Source of the DNA: Polaribacter sp. Q13
GTDB lineage: Bacteria > Bacteroidota > Bacteroidia > Flavobacteriales > Flavobacteriaceae
Direction: 5' to 3'
Assembly (NCBI RefSeq): GCF_016858305.2
Contig: NZ_CP074436.1
Location: forward strand, 2,872,001-2,936,000
Length of the DNA: 64,000 bases
Positions 53,552 through 63,400 of this stretch are shown piece after piece (position 1 is the first letter of the stretch; every line of letters begins with the position of its first letter). The notes below the pieces were generated by a model. It did no database searches, was not told the DNA's origin, and saw only the letters and a program-made list of their open reading frames with translations. The position numbers and the translations under genes were made by a program.

Positions 53552-54490
53552 CTAACAAAATTTAGCCTTAATTTTATCTACGATGGTTTGCGCTAATCTT
53601 TCTTTACTTTCAATGGTCCAACCAGCAACATGAGGCGTTAACAAAACGTTTTCTGAATTGATTAAATATTGAAAAGCTGCTGGCATTTTATCATCAGAAA
53701 AAAGATTTTCAAAAGATGCTTTTTCATATTCTAAAACATCTAAACCTGCACCTAAAATTTTACCCGTTTTTAAAGCTGAAACTAAATCTTTGGTGACTAC
53801 AGATTTTCCACGTGCAGTATTTATCAACCAAAAATTATTTTTAAAACCATTTATAAAATCGGCATTGATCATTTTTTGAGTAAGTTCGGTTTGTGGTATG
53901 TGCAAACTTAAAATTGCTGCTTTTTCTTGTAATTCTTCTAAAGAAACTTGTTTGCAATTAGCATCGCCAACATTTGGTTTTATATCATAACACAGTACTT
54001 CAACATCAAAACCACGTAGTTTTTTAGCGAAAGATTTACCCATATTTCCATAACCAATTAAACCAACTGTTCTTCCGTCTAGTTCAATACCTCGGTTTTC
54101 TTCGCGTAGCCATTTTCCGTTTCTAACTTCTTTATCCGCTTTGTTTAGCTTGTTAAATAATGATAATAGCATTCCTAAGCTATGTTCTCCTACAGCGTTT
54201 CTATTTCCTTCAGGCGCGGCAATTAAAGTAATTCCTAAGCTTTCTGCATATTCACAATCTATATTTTCTAGCCCAGCACCAACACGTCCAATAAACTTTA
54301 AATTGGTTGCTTTATCTAAAAATGCTTTATCAATAGAAAAACGACTTCTAATTATAAAACCATCGTAGTTGTGAATTTTAGCTAAAATTTCTTCTTTTGA
54401 AGAAGTATAATCTTCATGGTTCGTATAGCCTAAATCGTTTAATTGATTTAATAATAAAGGATGATTTGAGTCTAGGTGTAGTATTTTCAA
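53552..54490 (-). CDS. D-isomer 2-hydroxyacid dehydrogenase (phosphoglycerate dehydrogenase-like)
   Basis: 312 residues. The NAD-binding Rossmann motif is TVGLIGYGNMGKSFAKKL (about 141-158). Catalytic Arg, Glu and His lie in INTARGKSVV, LDVLEYEKASF and LLTPHVAGWTIES. It lacks the regulatory domain of SerA-type enzymes, so the substrate could be 3-phosphoglycerate or another 2-hydroxyacid. Downstream of panB and the four-helix protein on the same strand. Confidence 0.87.
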   Translation of the reverse strand: MKILHLDSNHPLLLNQLNDLGYTNHEDYTSSKEEILAKIHNYDGFIIRSRFSIDKAFLDKATNLKFIGRVGAGLENIDCEYAESLGITLIAAPEGNRNAVGEHSLGMLLSLFNKLNKADKEVRNGKWLREENRGIELDGRTVGLIGYGNMGKSFAKKLRGFDVEVLCYDIKPNVGDANCKQVSLEELQEKAAILSLHIPQTELTQKMINADFINGFKNNFWLINTARGKSVVTKDLVSALKTGKILGAGLDVLEYEKASFENLFSDDKMPAAFQYLINSENVLLTPHVAGWTIESKERLAQTIVDKIKAKFC

Positions 54491-54516
54491 AATTCGATTT
54501 TTAGATAGTTTGATTT
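54491..54516. repeat. Simple-repeat flank left of the four-helix gene
   Basis: Reads TTTTTAGATAGTTTGATTTT-like units that continue past the gene start, similar to the longer repeat patch at 54880-55140. Confidence 0.45.
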
Positions 54517-54870
54517 TTAGATTTTTAGAGTGGAAATAAATCTTGACATCATTTTTATAATTTGGTCTAAAGTGTGTTGAAGTTTTTCTAATTCTTCTTT
54601 TTGAATAAAATCTAAATCACATGAAATTAGTAATTGAGTTTCTATTTCATAACAAGAACCTAAGGAAATTCTTAAAAACCGAGCAAAATCTTTATTAGAT
54701 ACCATTGAAGCTCCTTCAGCAATATTTGATGGAATTGATACTGATGCTCTTCTTAATTGAGATGTCAATCCAAATTTTTCATCATTAGGAAAATACTTTG
54801 TAATAAGGTAAATATCTTTACAAAAGACTCTACTTAACTGCCAAAACTTTAAATCCTTATAGCGATGCAT
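54517..54870 (-). CDS. Four-helix-bundle (23S rRNA intervening-sequence) protein
   Basis: 117 residues, one alpha-helical domain. The family motif is LRRASVSIPSNIAEGASM (about 40-57), with FARFLRISLGSCYEIETQLL. These proteins were first found in 23S rRNA intervening sequences but are mostly scattered in Bacteroidota; function is unknown. Short repeat patches lie on both sides, suggesting that it moved as a unit. Confidence 0.88.
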   Translation of the reverse strand: MHRYKDLKFWQLSRVFCKDIYLITKYFPNDEKFGLTSQLRRASVSIPSNIAEGASMVSNKDFARFLRISLGSCYEIETQLLISCDLDFIQKEELEKLQHTLDQIIKMMSRFISTLKI

Positions 54871-54879
54871 TTTTTATTT

Positions 54880-55140
54880 TTTTTAGATTACTAGATTACT
54901 AGATTACTAGATTTTTAGAAATTACAATCCAACAATCCATATTATTAGAGAACAATATTTTTGAATTACGAGTCTATTCTATACATATACCTAAATAAAC
55001 AGATTACTAGATTTTTAGTATTTTAGATTATTAGAAATTACAATCCAACAATCTAACGATCTAACAATCCAATTTAACAGATTATTGGTAGTTTAATATA
55101 TTGGATTTTAGAAATTTCCATCTAACCATCTAACCATCTA
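54880..55140. repeat. Tandem and dispersed short repeats next to the four-helix gene
   Basis: AGATTACTAG occurs three times in tandem near 54885-54911 and again at 55001. The unit AGATTACTAGATTTTTAG is shared by 54901 and 55001, and each is followed by GAAATTACAATCCAACAATC. Near 55113-55140 CCATCTAA repeats three times. No gene. Confidence 0.75.
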
Positions 55141-55142
55141 AA

Positions 55143-55961
55143 TTAATACTGTTCTTTATCGCTTGGGAAATCGCCACTTTTTACATCATCAATATAGTTT
55201 TTAAAGGCACCAGTCATTTCTGTATGCATATCTAAATATCTACGTAAAAAACGAGGATGAAATTCATGCGTCATTCCTAACATATCATGGGTTACTAAAA
55301 CCTGACCGTCAACACCATTTCCGGCTCCAATACCAATAACAGGAATAGAGATTGCCTCTGCAACTTCTTTGGCTAATTTGGCAGGTACTTTTTCTAAAAC
55401 AACGGCAAAACAGCCTAGTCTTTCTAACATTAACGCATCTTCCATTAATTGTTCTGCTTCTTCTTCTTCTTTTGCTCTAACGGTATAGGTACCAAACTTA
55501 TAGATAGATTGTGGTGTTAAACCTAAATGCCCCATTACAGGAATTCCGGCATTTAAAATTCTTTTTATAGATTCTTTAATTTCTTTACCACCTTCTAATT
55601 TAATAGAATGTCCGCCAGATTCTTTCATAATTCTAATGGCAGAACGCAGTGCTTCTTTTGGGTCAGATTGGTAACTACCAAAAGGCAAGTCTACAACCAC
55701 TAAACATCTAGTGATAGCTCTAACAACAGAACTTGCATGATAAATCATTTGATCTAAAGTAATAGGCAATGTAGTTTCATGTCCTGCCATAACATTAGAG
55801 GCAGAATCACCAACCAAAAGCACATCAATACCAGCGCCATCTAAAATTTTTGCCATTGTAAAATCATACGCAGTTAACATGGAAATTTTCTCTCCATTTT
55901 TCTTCATATCTACTAAAGACTTTACCGTAACTTTTTTATATTCTTTTTTTGCTGCTGACAT
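55143..55961 (-). CDS. panB: 3-methyl-2-oxobutanoate hydroxymethyltransferase
   Basis: 272 residues, first step of pantothenate synthesis: transfers hydroxymethyl from methylene-THF to ketoisovalerate. Motifs [19 protein letters not shown] (about 24-42), [14 protein letters not shown] (with the metal Asp) and [19 protein letters not shown] are complete. Length as usual. No other pan genes are adjacent. Confidence 0.95.
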   Translation of the reverse strand: MSAAKKEYKKVTVKSLVDMKKNGEKISMLTAYDFTMAKILDGAGIDVLLVGDSASNVMAGHETTLPITLDQMIYHASSVVRAITRCLVVVDLPFGSYQSDPKEALRSAIRIMKESGGHSIKLEGGKEIKESIKRILNAGIPVMGHLGLTPQSIYKFGTYTVRAKEEEEAEQLMEDALMLERLGCFAVVLEKVPAKLAKEVAEAISIPVIGIGAGNGVDGQVLVTHDMLGMTHEFHPRFLRRYLDMHTEMTGAFKNYIDDVKSGDFPSDKEQY

Positions 55962-56170
55962 ATTTTATGTTTTTTTTAATGACTGTAAATGTAAGAAAAA
56001 GCATTAAATATTAAACTAGTTAATCTTTCGTTAATCTTAAGTAAATAAAAAATATGAATTGATTATTTGCTTAGATTTATTGCGTTATAAAATATACAGA
56101 TTATTGATGTTTTTCAGACGCAAAATTTAATAGGTTAATTATTTTGGTAGCTATAAATCGGAGACGAAAT

Positions 56171-56201
56171 TTTAAAGTAATACAGAATAACATTATATTT
56201 G
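56171..56201 (+). promoter_or_regulatory. Promoter of the second ECF sigma factor
   Basis: -33 TTTA (56171-56174), 19 bp, -7 TATATTTG (56194-56201). The possible TTG start at 56199 is inside this box, so the ATG at 56217 is the better start. Confidence 0.55.
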
Positions 56202-56216
56202 GATTTTATTTATCAA

Positions 56217-56783
56217 ATGATACAAGAGCAAGTTTTATTAAATACAGACAAATGGATAGATAATTATGCAGATTATATGTATAATTATGCTGTTGTACGT
56301 GTAAATAACGGTGATTTAGCTAAAGACTTAGTTCAAGATACTTTTTTTGCCGGATTAAAATCTGCCAAAAATTTTCAAGGTAAATCAACGGAAAGAACTT
56401 GGTTAATTTCTATTTTAAAAAGAAAAATAATAGATCATTACCGTAAAATAAATTCTAAAAAAGGACAAGCCGAAGTTAGAATGAATTTTTATGATGATGG
56501 TGAAAATGAAGGTAATTGGATAGAAGAGAGAGTGCCACAGAGTTGGGACAATCAATCTGAAAAAACCATTGAAAACGAAGAATTAAAAAGTCAGTTAGAA
56601 TCTTGTATAGATGCTTTACCTGAAAAATATGCGATGGTTTTTAGAATGAAAACCATACAAGAGTTTGAAACTGAAGAAATTTGTAAGGAGTTAGATATTA
56701 CGGCGTCTAACCTATGGGTTATCATTCATAGAGCAAGAACACAGCTCAGAAAATGTATGGAAGATAATTGGTTTAATAATTAA
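56217..56783 (+). CDS. ECF RNA polymerase sigma factor
   Basis: 188 residues from ATG at 56217. Region 2 is near 28-85 (AKDLVQDTFFAGLKSAKNF, STERTWLISILKRKIIDHYRK) and region 4 near 125-185 (LPEKYAMVFRMKTIQEFETEEICKEL, NLWVIIHRARTQLR). It is followed after 3 bp by a small Cys/His protein that is probably its anti-sigma factor. It is not the FecI type of the left edge. Confidence 0.9.
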   Translation: MIQEQVLLNTDKWIDNYADYMYNYAVVRVNNGDLAKDLVQDTFFAGLKSAKNFQGKSTERTWLISILKRKIIDHYRKINSKKGQAEVRMNFYDDGENEGNWIEERVPQSWDNQSEKTIENEELKSQLESCIDALPEKYAMVFRMKTIQEFETEEICKELDITASNLWVIIHRARTQLRKCMEDNWFNN

Positions 56784-56786
56784 GAA

Positions 56787-57050
56787 ATGTTTAAAAGTTT
56801 AAGAATTACTTGCGACGAAGCCACAACCATTTGTGACAAAAGCCAATATGGAGCTGCTACTTTAGGAGAAAAAGTGAAATTAAGTATTCATTTTTTACGA
56901 TGTAAGGTTTGTTCTTTATATACAAAGCAAAATAATACGCTTACAAATTTGTATAAAGGGCATGCAAAAAGCTGTAAAGAAACAAAACGTTGTTTAAGTA
57001 AAGAAGAAAAGGAAGCTTTGAAAAAGGAGCTAGATAAAATTAAGATATAA
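56787..57050 (+). CDS. Small zinc-finger protein, probable anti-sigma factor
   Basis: 87 residues. It contains HFLRCKVC, matching the HxxxCxxC zinc motif of ZAS-type anti-sigma factors (about residues 31-38), plus CDEATTIC at the start and further cysteines at SCKETKRC. There is no membrane span, so it would be cytoplasmic. Translationally coupled to the upstream sigma factor by a 3-bp gap. A thiol-based or zinc-based redox sensor is an inference. Confidence 0.7.
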   Translation: MFKSLRITCDEATTICDKSQYGAATLGEKVKLSIHFLRCKVCSLYTKQNNTLTNLYKGHAKSCKETKRCLSKEEKEALKKELDKIKI

Positions 57051-57060
57051 AAATATTTTG

Positions 57061-57095
57061 GTGATTTTTAGAAAATCACAATTTTTGATTTTTTG
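57061..57095 (+). terminator. Terminator after the sigma/anti-sigma pair
   Basis: Hairpin GTGATTTT-TAG-AAAATCAC followed by T-rich sequence, 10 bp past the stop. Confidence 0.65.
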
Positions 57096-57160
57096 TTAGA
57101 TTGAAACGGGATTTATAGAAATATAGATTCCGTTTTTTTGTACTTTAGCTTTTTGTCTTC

Positions 57161-57216
57161 TCGAGCGCAGTCGAGAGGTTTTTAGAGAAACTTAATAAGG
57201 TCTCGACTGCGCTCGA
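57161..57216. repeat. Inverted repeat of TCTCGACTGCGCTCGA type
   Basis: Two perfect inverted 16-bp arms: 57161-57176 (TCGAGCGCAGTCGAGA) and 57201-57216 (TCTCGACTGCGCTCGA), with a 24-bp centre. It ends 11 bp before the O-methyltransferase start. It is GC-rich against an AT-rich background, a REP-like type that I recall from other Flavobacteriaceae. Confidence 0.85.
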
Positions 57217-57227
57217 CCAGATATCAG

Positions 57228-57869
57228 ATGCATTTTTTACCAGAAAATATAGATAATTACGTTGTGGAACATTCGCAACAAGAACCAACAATTTTAAAAG
57301 AATTAAGTAAAGAAACTTGGCAAAAAGTATTGAATCCTAGAATGTTAAGTGGTGCTTTTCAAGGGAGAGTATTGTCTATGATTTCAAAATTAATGCAACC
57401 CAAAAACATTTTAGAAATTGGTACTTATACTGGTTATTCTGCTTTATGTTTAGCGGAAGGTTTAGCATCCGAAGGAAAAATTTTTACTTTAGATAAGAAT
57501 GAGGAACTAGAAAATCTTCAAAATAAATACTTTGAGAAATCTGGTTTTAGAAGTCAAATAAAACAAATTGTAGGTAATGCCATAGAGATCATACCAACTA
57601 TTGATGAGAAGTTTGATTTGGTTTTTATTGATGCTGATAAAAAGAATTACATCAACTATTTTCATTTAATTATTGATAAAATGAATTCTGGCGGAATTAT
57701 TTTGTCTGATAATGTACTTTGGAGTGGTAAAGTGGTAGAAAAATTAGATGCTAAAGACAAAGACACTAAAGTACTTTTAGCGTATAATAAACTATTAAAT
57801 ACAGATGATAGAATAGAAACTGTTCTTTTACCAATTAGAGATGGTTTAACAGTTAGTAGAGTGAAATAA
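57228..57869 (+). CDS. O-methyltransferase (family 3, CCoAOMT-like)
   Basis: 213 residues. SAM motif LEIGTYTGYSALCLAEGL (about 64-81), the metal-binding FDLVFIDADKKNYINYF (about 127-143) and ILSDNVLWSGKVV fit the class of divalent-cation-dependent O-methyltransferases. The substrate, usually a catechol-type molecule, is unknown. Preceded by an inverted repeat that may affect expression. Confidence 0.88.
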   Translation: MHFLPENIDNYVVEHSQQEPTILKELSKETWQKVLNPRMLSGAFQGRVLSMISKLMQPKNILEIGTYTGYSALCLAEGLASEGKIFTLDKNEELENLQNKYFEKSGFRSQIKQIVGNAIEIIPTIDEKFDLVFIDADKKNYINYFHLIIDKMNSGGIILSDNVLWSGKVVEKLDAKDKDTKVLLAYNKLLNTDDRIETVLLPIRDGLTVSRVK

Positions 57870-57879
57870 TAAAAAACGA

Positions 57880-58206
57880 CTAAAAATTTCTTTTTATTGG
57901 TCCTGTTAGATCTTCAATATTATCTTTTACAGAATTAATTCCTTTGTTAATGTCTTTTGTAATACTTTTTAATTCCTCATTAACGCCTTGAGTAACTTCT
58001 TTGGTAGAATCAGTTTCTGTTTTTGGTAATTTAGAACTTTCGTTAATTTCTCTCTTAATATCATTGGTTGCATCTTTTACCTGACGCATTCCTTTTCCTA
58101 ATCCTCTGGCTATTTCAGGAATCTTATCTGCACCAAAAAGCATCACCACAATTAACATGACAACCATAACCTCTGGACCACTAATAAATAAAAGAGTAGA
58201 ATTCAT
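57880..58206 (-). CDS. tatA: Sec-independent translocase protein TatA/E (copy 2)
   Basis: 108 residues. One membrane span (about 9-25, VMVVMLIVVMLFG), hinge FGADKIPEIARGLGKGMRQV and an amphipathic helix, then a long polar tail with repeats of IN/SV (about 60-108). The longer tail separates it from the 62-residue copy at 37.3 kb. It could be TatA or the TatB role; not decided. Confidence 0.88.
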   Translation of the reverse strand: MNSTLLFISGPEVMVVMLIVVMLFGADKIPEIARGLGKGMRQVKDATNDIKREINESSKLPKTETDSTKEVTQGVNEELKSITKDINKGINSVKDNIEDLTGPIKRNF

Positions 58207-58295
58207 AAAACAAAGGTAAATATTTATTCAATATATAATCTTCACAAACTAAAATATTTGTAGTTTAGAAACAAAATATTTTAAAAATAGTGTAA

Positions 58296-59561
58296 ATGCT
58301 TAAAAGAGTACTTGTAATTTTTATTTTAACCACTAGTATTGCTGGTTGTAAAGTAGTAAATCTATCAAATAATATAGATAAAATAATGACTACTCCTTTT
58401 TTTGAAAATCAATTTACAGGCATTTATATTTATGATGTAAAAGCAGATAAAGTACTTTATAATTATAATGCAGATAAGTATTTTACACCCGCAAGTAATA
58501 CCAAAATTTTTACACTGTTTACCGGTTTAGAAATGTTACCAGATTCAATTCCGGCTTTTAAATACGCTGTAAATAAAGATACAATTACAATACAAGCCAC
58601 AGGAGATCCTACTTTTTTACATCCATTTTTTAAAGATAGTACTGCTTTAAAATTGGCAAAAAAATATAAAAAAGTACATTTAATTACCAATAATATCTCT
58701 GATAAAAGATATGGACCAGGTTGGGCTTGGGAAGATTTTGATAGTTATTTTAGTCCAGAAAGAAGTGCTTTTCCTATGTATGGAAATGTAGTAGCAGTCC
58801 AAAATGAAGATTCCATAAATGTAACTCCTTATTATTTTGCTGATAAATTAAAAATAACGGATAAAAGTTACGGTAGAAAAGAGTTTTCTAATTCTTTTTA
58901 CTTTGGAAGAAATAGAAAAAGAGATACTGAAATTCCGATGATTATAAGCGATTCTTTGCTTTTAAATCTCTGGAATGATATTTTACCTAACAAAGTAAGT
59001 TTAATTCATAAATCGACTTTAAAACCGTCTACAATTGCGTATAGTATTCCTAAAGACTCTTTGTTTAAAAGAATGATGGAAGTAAGCGATAATTTTTTAG
59101 CAGAACAGATTTTAGTTTTAGCTTCATCCACTCTTTCAGACACGTTAAGTTCTGCAAAAGCAAGAAACTATCTATTAGAAAATCAATTGAAAGATTTACA
59201 ACAAAAACCACGTTGGGTAGATGGCTCTGGATTGAGTAGGTATAATTTATTTACACCCATTTCTTTTGTGGAAGTTTTAACCAAAATGTATCAAAAGATC
59301 CCTGAAGAACGATTGTTTCAATTTTTTCCTGTTGGAGGAAAAACAGGGACTTTAAAAAAATGGTTTTCTGGGAATCCAAAACCATATATTCATGCAAAAT
59401 CTGGTACTTTGGGGAACAATTATAATTTAAGTGGTTACTTAATTACAAAATCTGGTAAGATTTTGATATTCAGTTATATGAATAATCATTTTATGCATTC
59501 TAATGCTGATGTAAAAAGTAAAATGCAAACTGTTTTTGAAGAGTTGAGAGATAATTATTAA
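58296..59561 (+). CDS. dacB: PBP4-type D-Ala-D-Ala carboxypeptidase/endopeptidase
   Basis: 421 residues of peptidase family S13. Lipoprotein signal with Cys18 (SIAGC). Active-site Ser67-x-x-Lys70 (ASNTKIF), Ser-x-Asn in VSDNFLAEQ, and the KTG-type boxes GGKTGTLKK and HAKSGTLGNNYNLSGY near the C-terminus. It trims or cuts peptidoglycan crosslinks in the periplasm. Shorter than E. coli PBP4 (477), probably with a smaller inserted domain. It is followed by a short membrane peptide. Confidence 0.92.
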   Translation: MLKRVLVIFILTTSIAGCKVVNLSNNIDKIMTTPFFENQFTGIYIYDVKADKVLYNYNADKYFTPASNTKIFTLFTGLEMLPDSIPAFKYAVNKDTITIQATGDPTFLHPFFKDSTALKLAKKYKKVHLITNNISDKRYGPGWAWEDFDSYFSPERSAFPMYGNVVAVQNEDSINVTPYYFADKLKITDKSYGRKEFSNSFYFGRNRKRDTEIPMIISDSLLLNLWNDILPNKVSLIHKSTLKPSTIAYSIPKDSLFKRMMEVSDNFLAEQILVLASSTLSDTLSSAKARNYLLENQLKDLQQKPRWVDGSGLSRYNLFTPISFVEVLTKMYQKIPEERLFQFFPVGGKTGTLKKWFSGNPKPYIHAKSGTLGNNYNLSGYLITKSGKILIFSYMNNHFMHSNADVKSKMQTVFEELRDNY

Positions 59562-59583
59562 AGTTTTTTTTTAAAAATATATT

Positions 59584-59706
59584 ATGGAAGAATTAATAAA
59601 CGACTTTAGTGGAGGAGTTTTTATTTGGCAAGTAATTCAAATAATATTTTTGGCGGCCGCGGTATATTTTTTATTCAAATTTTCGAGACGTTTTAGTAAA
59701 AAATAA
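59584..59706 (+). CDS. 40-residue single-span membrane protein
   Basis: ATG at 59584, TAA at 59704-59706. It has one hydrophobic span (WQVIQIIFLAAAVYFLFKF) between an acidic start and a basic end (SRRFSKK). It is 22 bp past dacB in the same direction. Similar tiny membrane proteins follow other genes in Flavobacteriaceae. Not proven to be translated. Confidence 0.5.
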   Translation: MEELINDFSGGVFIWQVIQIIFLAAAVYFLFKFSRRFSKK

Positions 59707-60345
59707 ATTTTACTGTTTTGTTATTAACAAGTATATTTATACTATATAATAAATTACTAAATCTAAATATCTAAAAATAATTAGAAAAGTAAATACTTTT
59801 TTTTAAACCCTTTGAATTTAGGGGATAAAATAAATTTTTACTGTTATATAGATAGTTAGAAAATCATAGTGCCTAGACGAAGTTTAGTGCATTTTAATCG
59901 CTGAATAACAGTAACCTCAACAATTCATTTTACTTGCTGATTAATAGCCTTAGAATTCTTTTTTTGGGATTTAAACGCATCAAAGGAATATGCTTTTTTA
60001 AACACTTTTTGAAGCCAGAAACTAAGATATTAATTGCTTATTTTTCAACGAAATTTTTTCTCCGATTTTTTTTTTAGTTTTTAATGAAATTAGTTATTAA
60101 ACTTATTTGGAAAGTTATTGTTTGCGTTCTGGTTCAATCTGATCCAAAAAAAGAGTTCGTGAGTAACCATCCTTTTTTTTCTAAATCTAAATGCAAAAAA
60201 TCTAGTAAATATTTGCTGATAAACTGTTTTATAAGTTATTACTTATTATCTTAATTCTGAGCATTCTGGTTCGATTTAGAAAAAAAAGGTGAATAGTGCA
60301 TAAAATAAGCCATTGAGTGCAGTGAACTTTTGGCGGCACTACGTT
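59707..60345. other. Gene-free AT-rich stretch before the cassette
   Basis: About 640 bp with no open frame of note. Two pieces share TTCTGGTTC (60127-60135 and 60264-60272) in similar surroundings. It may be the remains of decayed genes or an upstream cassette whose gene was lost; no RNA gene recognised. Confidence 0.4.
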
Positions 60346-60476
60346 ATCTAACAACTTGTAAAGTTAATAGCTGTTTTTAGCTTGTTTGAGAAATATTTTT
60401 TTACTTTTACTGAAATGAGCGGTTTAAGAACTTATAGTGTGAAAGGCGCTACTAACCTTACAACCCTCCGTTAGCC
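60346..60476. other. attC-like hairpin unit, left
   Basis: ATCTAAC begins at 60346 with its TAAC at 60349-60352. Then come 3 nt, arm 60356-60371 (TTGTAAAGTTAATAGC), a loop, arm 60448-60463 (GCTACTAACCTTACAA), 6 nt and GTTAGCC at 60470-60476. The arms pair at 14 of 16; the two exceptions are A/C on the top strand and T/G wobbles on the bottom strand. No integrase box is visible. Confidence 0.6.
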
Positions 60477-60492
60477 ATAATTAAAAAAAAAT

Positions 60493-63400
60493 ATGAGAAA
60501 CCATCTACTTTTAATAGGAATAGACAGATACCCTAAATTTAAAGGAGAAGGAAGTTTACTCACTACCTGTGTTAAAGATGTTCAAGATTTTAAGTATGTA
60601 TTACTTGAAAAGTATTTTTTTGAAAATGATTTTATTACTGAATTGATAAATGAAAATGCAACAAGTATTAACATACAAAATGAATTAGAAAACTATTCTC
60701 AGACTTTAAATGAAAAAGATAGTCTGATAATATATTTTTCTGGTCACGGTGGTTTAAAGAAAAGTTCTGATAGAGGTTTTTGGGTACCATCTGATGGACA
60801 TCAAGAAAATACAACAAACTGGATAGGAAATGAAACAATTTTAAATCTAGTATCCAAAATAAATTCCAAGCATATAATTATTCTTTCAGATTGTTGTTTT
60901 GCAACATCTTTACTTCTTACCAACCCAAGTAAATCTACATCTATTGATTTAGATACATATAGTTCAAGATGGGCATTAACATCTGGAAGAGAAGTAACAT
61001 ATTGTGGTAGTAAAGGAGAGAATAGTTACTTCGGAGAAAGTATAATTGAATTTCTTTCAAATGCTAAAAATGACATTAGACTTGGTTCAATAATAGAATT
61101 TGTTAAGACTAGGTTTGACTCTAATTTATTACAGAAACCACAAGGTTACCCTCTTTCAGACCAAAATCATAAAGGAGGCGAATATATCTTTAAAATTAAA
61201 GACGTAAAAGAATTAGACAATAATCAATTTAGAGGATATAAGCTATTTAAAAAAATTATATCAAATTACACAACGTCTAACTTAATTGAGGAAATTGAAA
61301 TCTATGAAAGTAAAGCGAACAAAATTGGTTTTCATTTAATTCGTGAAGAAGATAAAGTAAAGAGAAGTGTCACGTTTTACTTGTACTTATATGAAGGTAT
61401 AATCCAAACAAAAACATTAGAATTTCTTAAAGAAAAACATCCTGTAATCTTTAAGAACAACACCATCATTTTTATTCCTAAAGAAAAAAATCAAGTAAAT
61501 TTCGAAAAACGAAAAAATAATATTCAATCGTTATTTAAACCTTTAAACATCTATTATGTAGATGAATTCATAGAAGGTTTAATTGAAAAATATCTTGATG
61601 ATGATGATGAGAAATATTTAAATATTAAAAATTTTATTGAACCAAATTATAAAAGTGAAAACTTAAATATTAAGAAATGGTTTGAAGAAACAGATAGTCC
61701 AATTCTTGTTGTAAAAGGAACTGCTGGAATTGGAAAAACAACTTTTGCAAAATATATTTCTGATGAATATAGCCAAACTAAAAGGAGAAATGTTTTATTT
61801 ATAGACTCTTTTGAGATTCAAGAACAATTAAATAAACAACAAAGAACAGGAGACAAATTAGACTTGTATAACCTTTACATTGCTTCTAATTCTTCAAACG
61901 AGAGCTCTATTGACAAAGAATTATTTTCTTTAAGTATGGATGCAGGAAACTTACTTTTAATTGTTGATGGACTTGAAGAAATAGTTTCAAGGTCAGTTTA
62001 TTTAGATATAGACCATTTCTTTAATTCAATAATAAGTTCTAATTCTGGCTTAGGAAATACTAAAATAGTTATCACTTCAAGGACATTTTTCTGGGACAAA
62101 ACTAATATTATTGACAAATCAATTAAATCAATTGAATTAGAACCTTTTGATATAGAAAGAAGAGATAAGTTCTTCAATAAAAGTTTTAGACCTGACGAAA
62201 GAAAGGAGAAAAAAGCAATTTCCATTTCTGAAGATTTTAACATTCCTGATGAAAACAATATCGCGTACTACCATCCTTTCGTATTAGATATAATAAAAGA
62301 AATTGTTGAAAGTGACCAAGAAGTTTTATTTTCAGACTCTTCAGTTGAATCAAATTGGCTAAATCAGACGAATAAAATTGATTATATAATTTATAGAATT
62401 TGTGAAAGAGAAGAAAAAAGAGTAAAACAAATTCCAGTAGATTCTCAAATTCTTATTTTTAATCAACTTGCTATTTACAATAAAGGTTTTATAAAGGAAG
62501 ATGAACTCAAAAGCTTCGTAATTAATACACTTAATTTAAAAGATATAGATAATAACACAATAAATTCGTTACAAACTCATCCTTTTCTATTATTCACAAG
62601 AAAAACTAAGCTATTTTCTTTTAAGTATGATTTTTTTGAAAATTATTTCACTAGTTTATTTCTAAGGAAAATGCTGGAAATTGATGATGAAAAACCTATA
62701 GATTTTGATTTAATCAAGCTTATTGGTCAAAAGTTAACACACGGTTCTGATACTATTAATTATATCGTAAAAAACACTAAAAATTGGACAGAAGACAATA
62801 TCCTTAAAATACGTGATTTAATAGAACAAACAAATGAGTATGATTTAGATGATTATAAAACTAAACGAAAAGCCATATCTGGCTTATTTAATTTAGCTTT
62901 ATCTATAAATATTAAGTTCTTTTCAATTAGTAGAGAGCATAACACGAAATTACTTTTAGATTTATTCTCTGTCGGTCACAATACATTAAATAATGTCAAA
63001 CTAATGTATATAAATAGTTTAGAATCTAAAGTGCGCTTTAATTTTTCTAATATAACCTTTGAGAAGTGTGATTTTATACATTACAACTTATTTTGGGAGT
63101 GTAATAACAATAATAATACATTCTTTTATAATTGTAATTTAGAAGGATTAGGTAAAAATAAAAAAGCGACAACAATTCCAAAAGTTAATTTTATTAATTG
63201 TAACAATGAAGATAACAGTTTAGATTTAGCCTATGAAGTCAATAACGAAATCCAAGAAAATACTCTAAAAAAATCAAAATTATTACTTGAGAGTTTTACT
63301 CGTATTTTTTATTCAAATGGAAAATTTAAAAGATTGACCGATTGGATAGTTTTAGAACCAAATAAATTCGGTAAAATAAATTCGTTTGGTATTGATGGCA

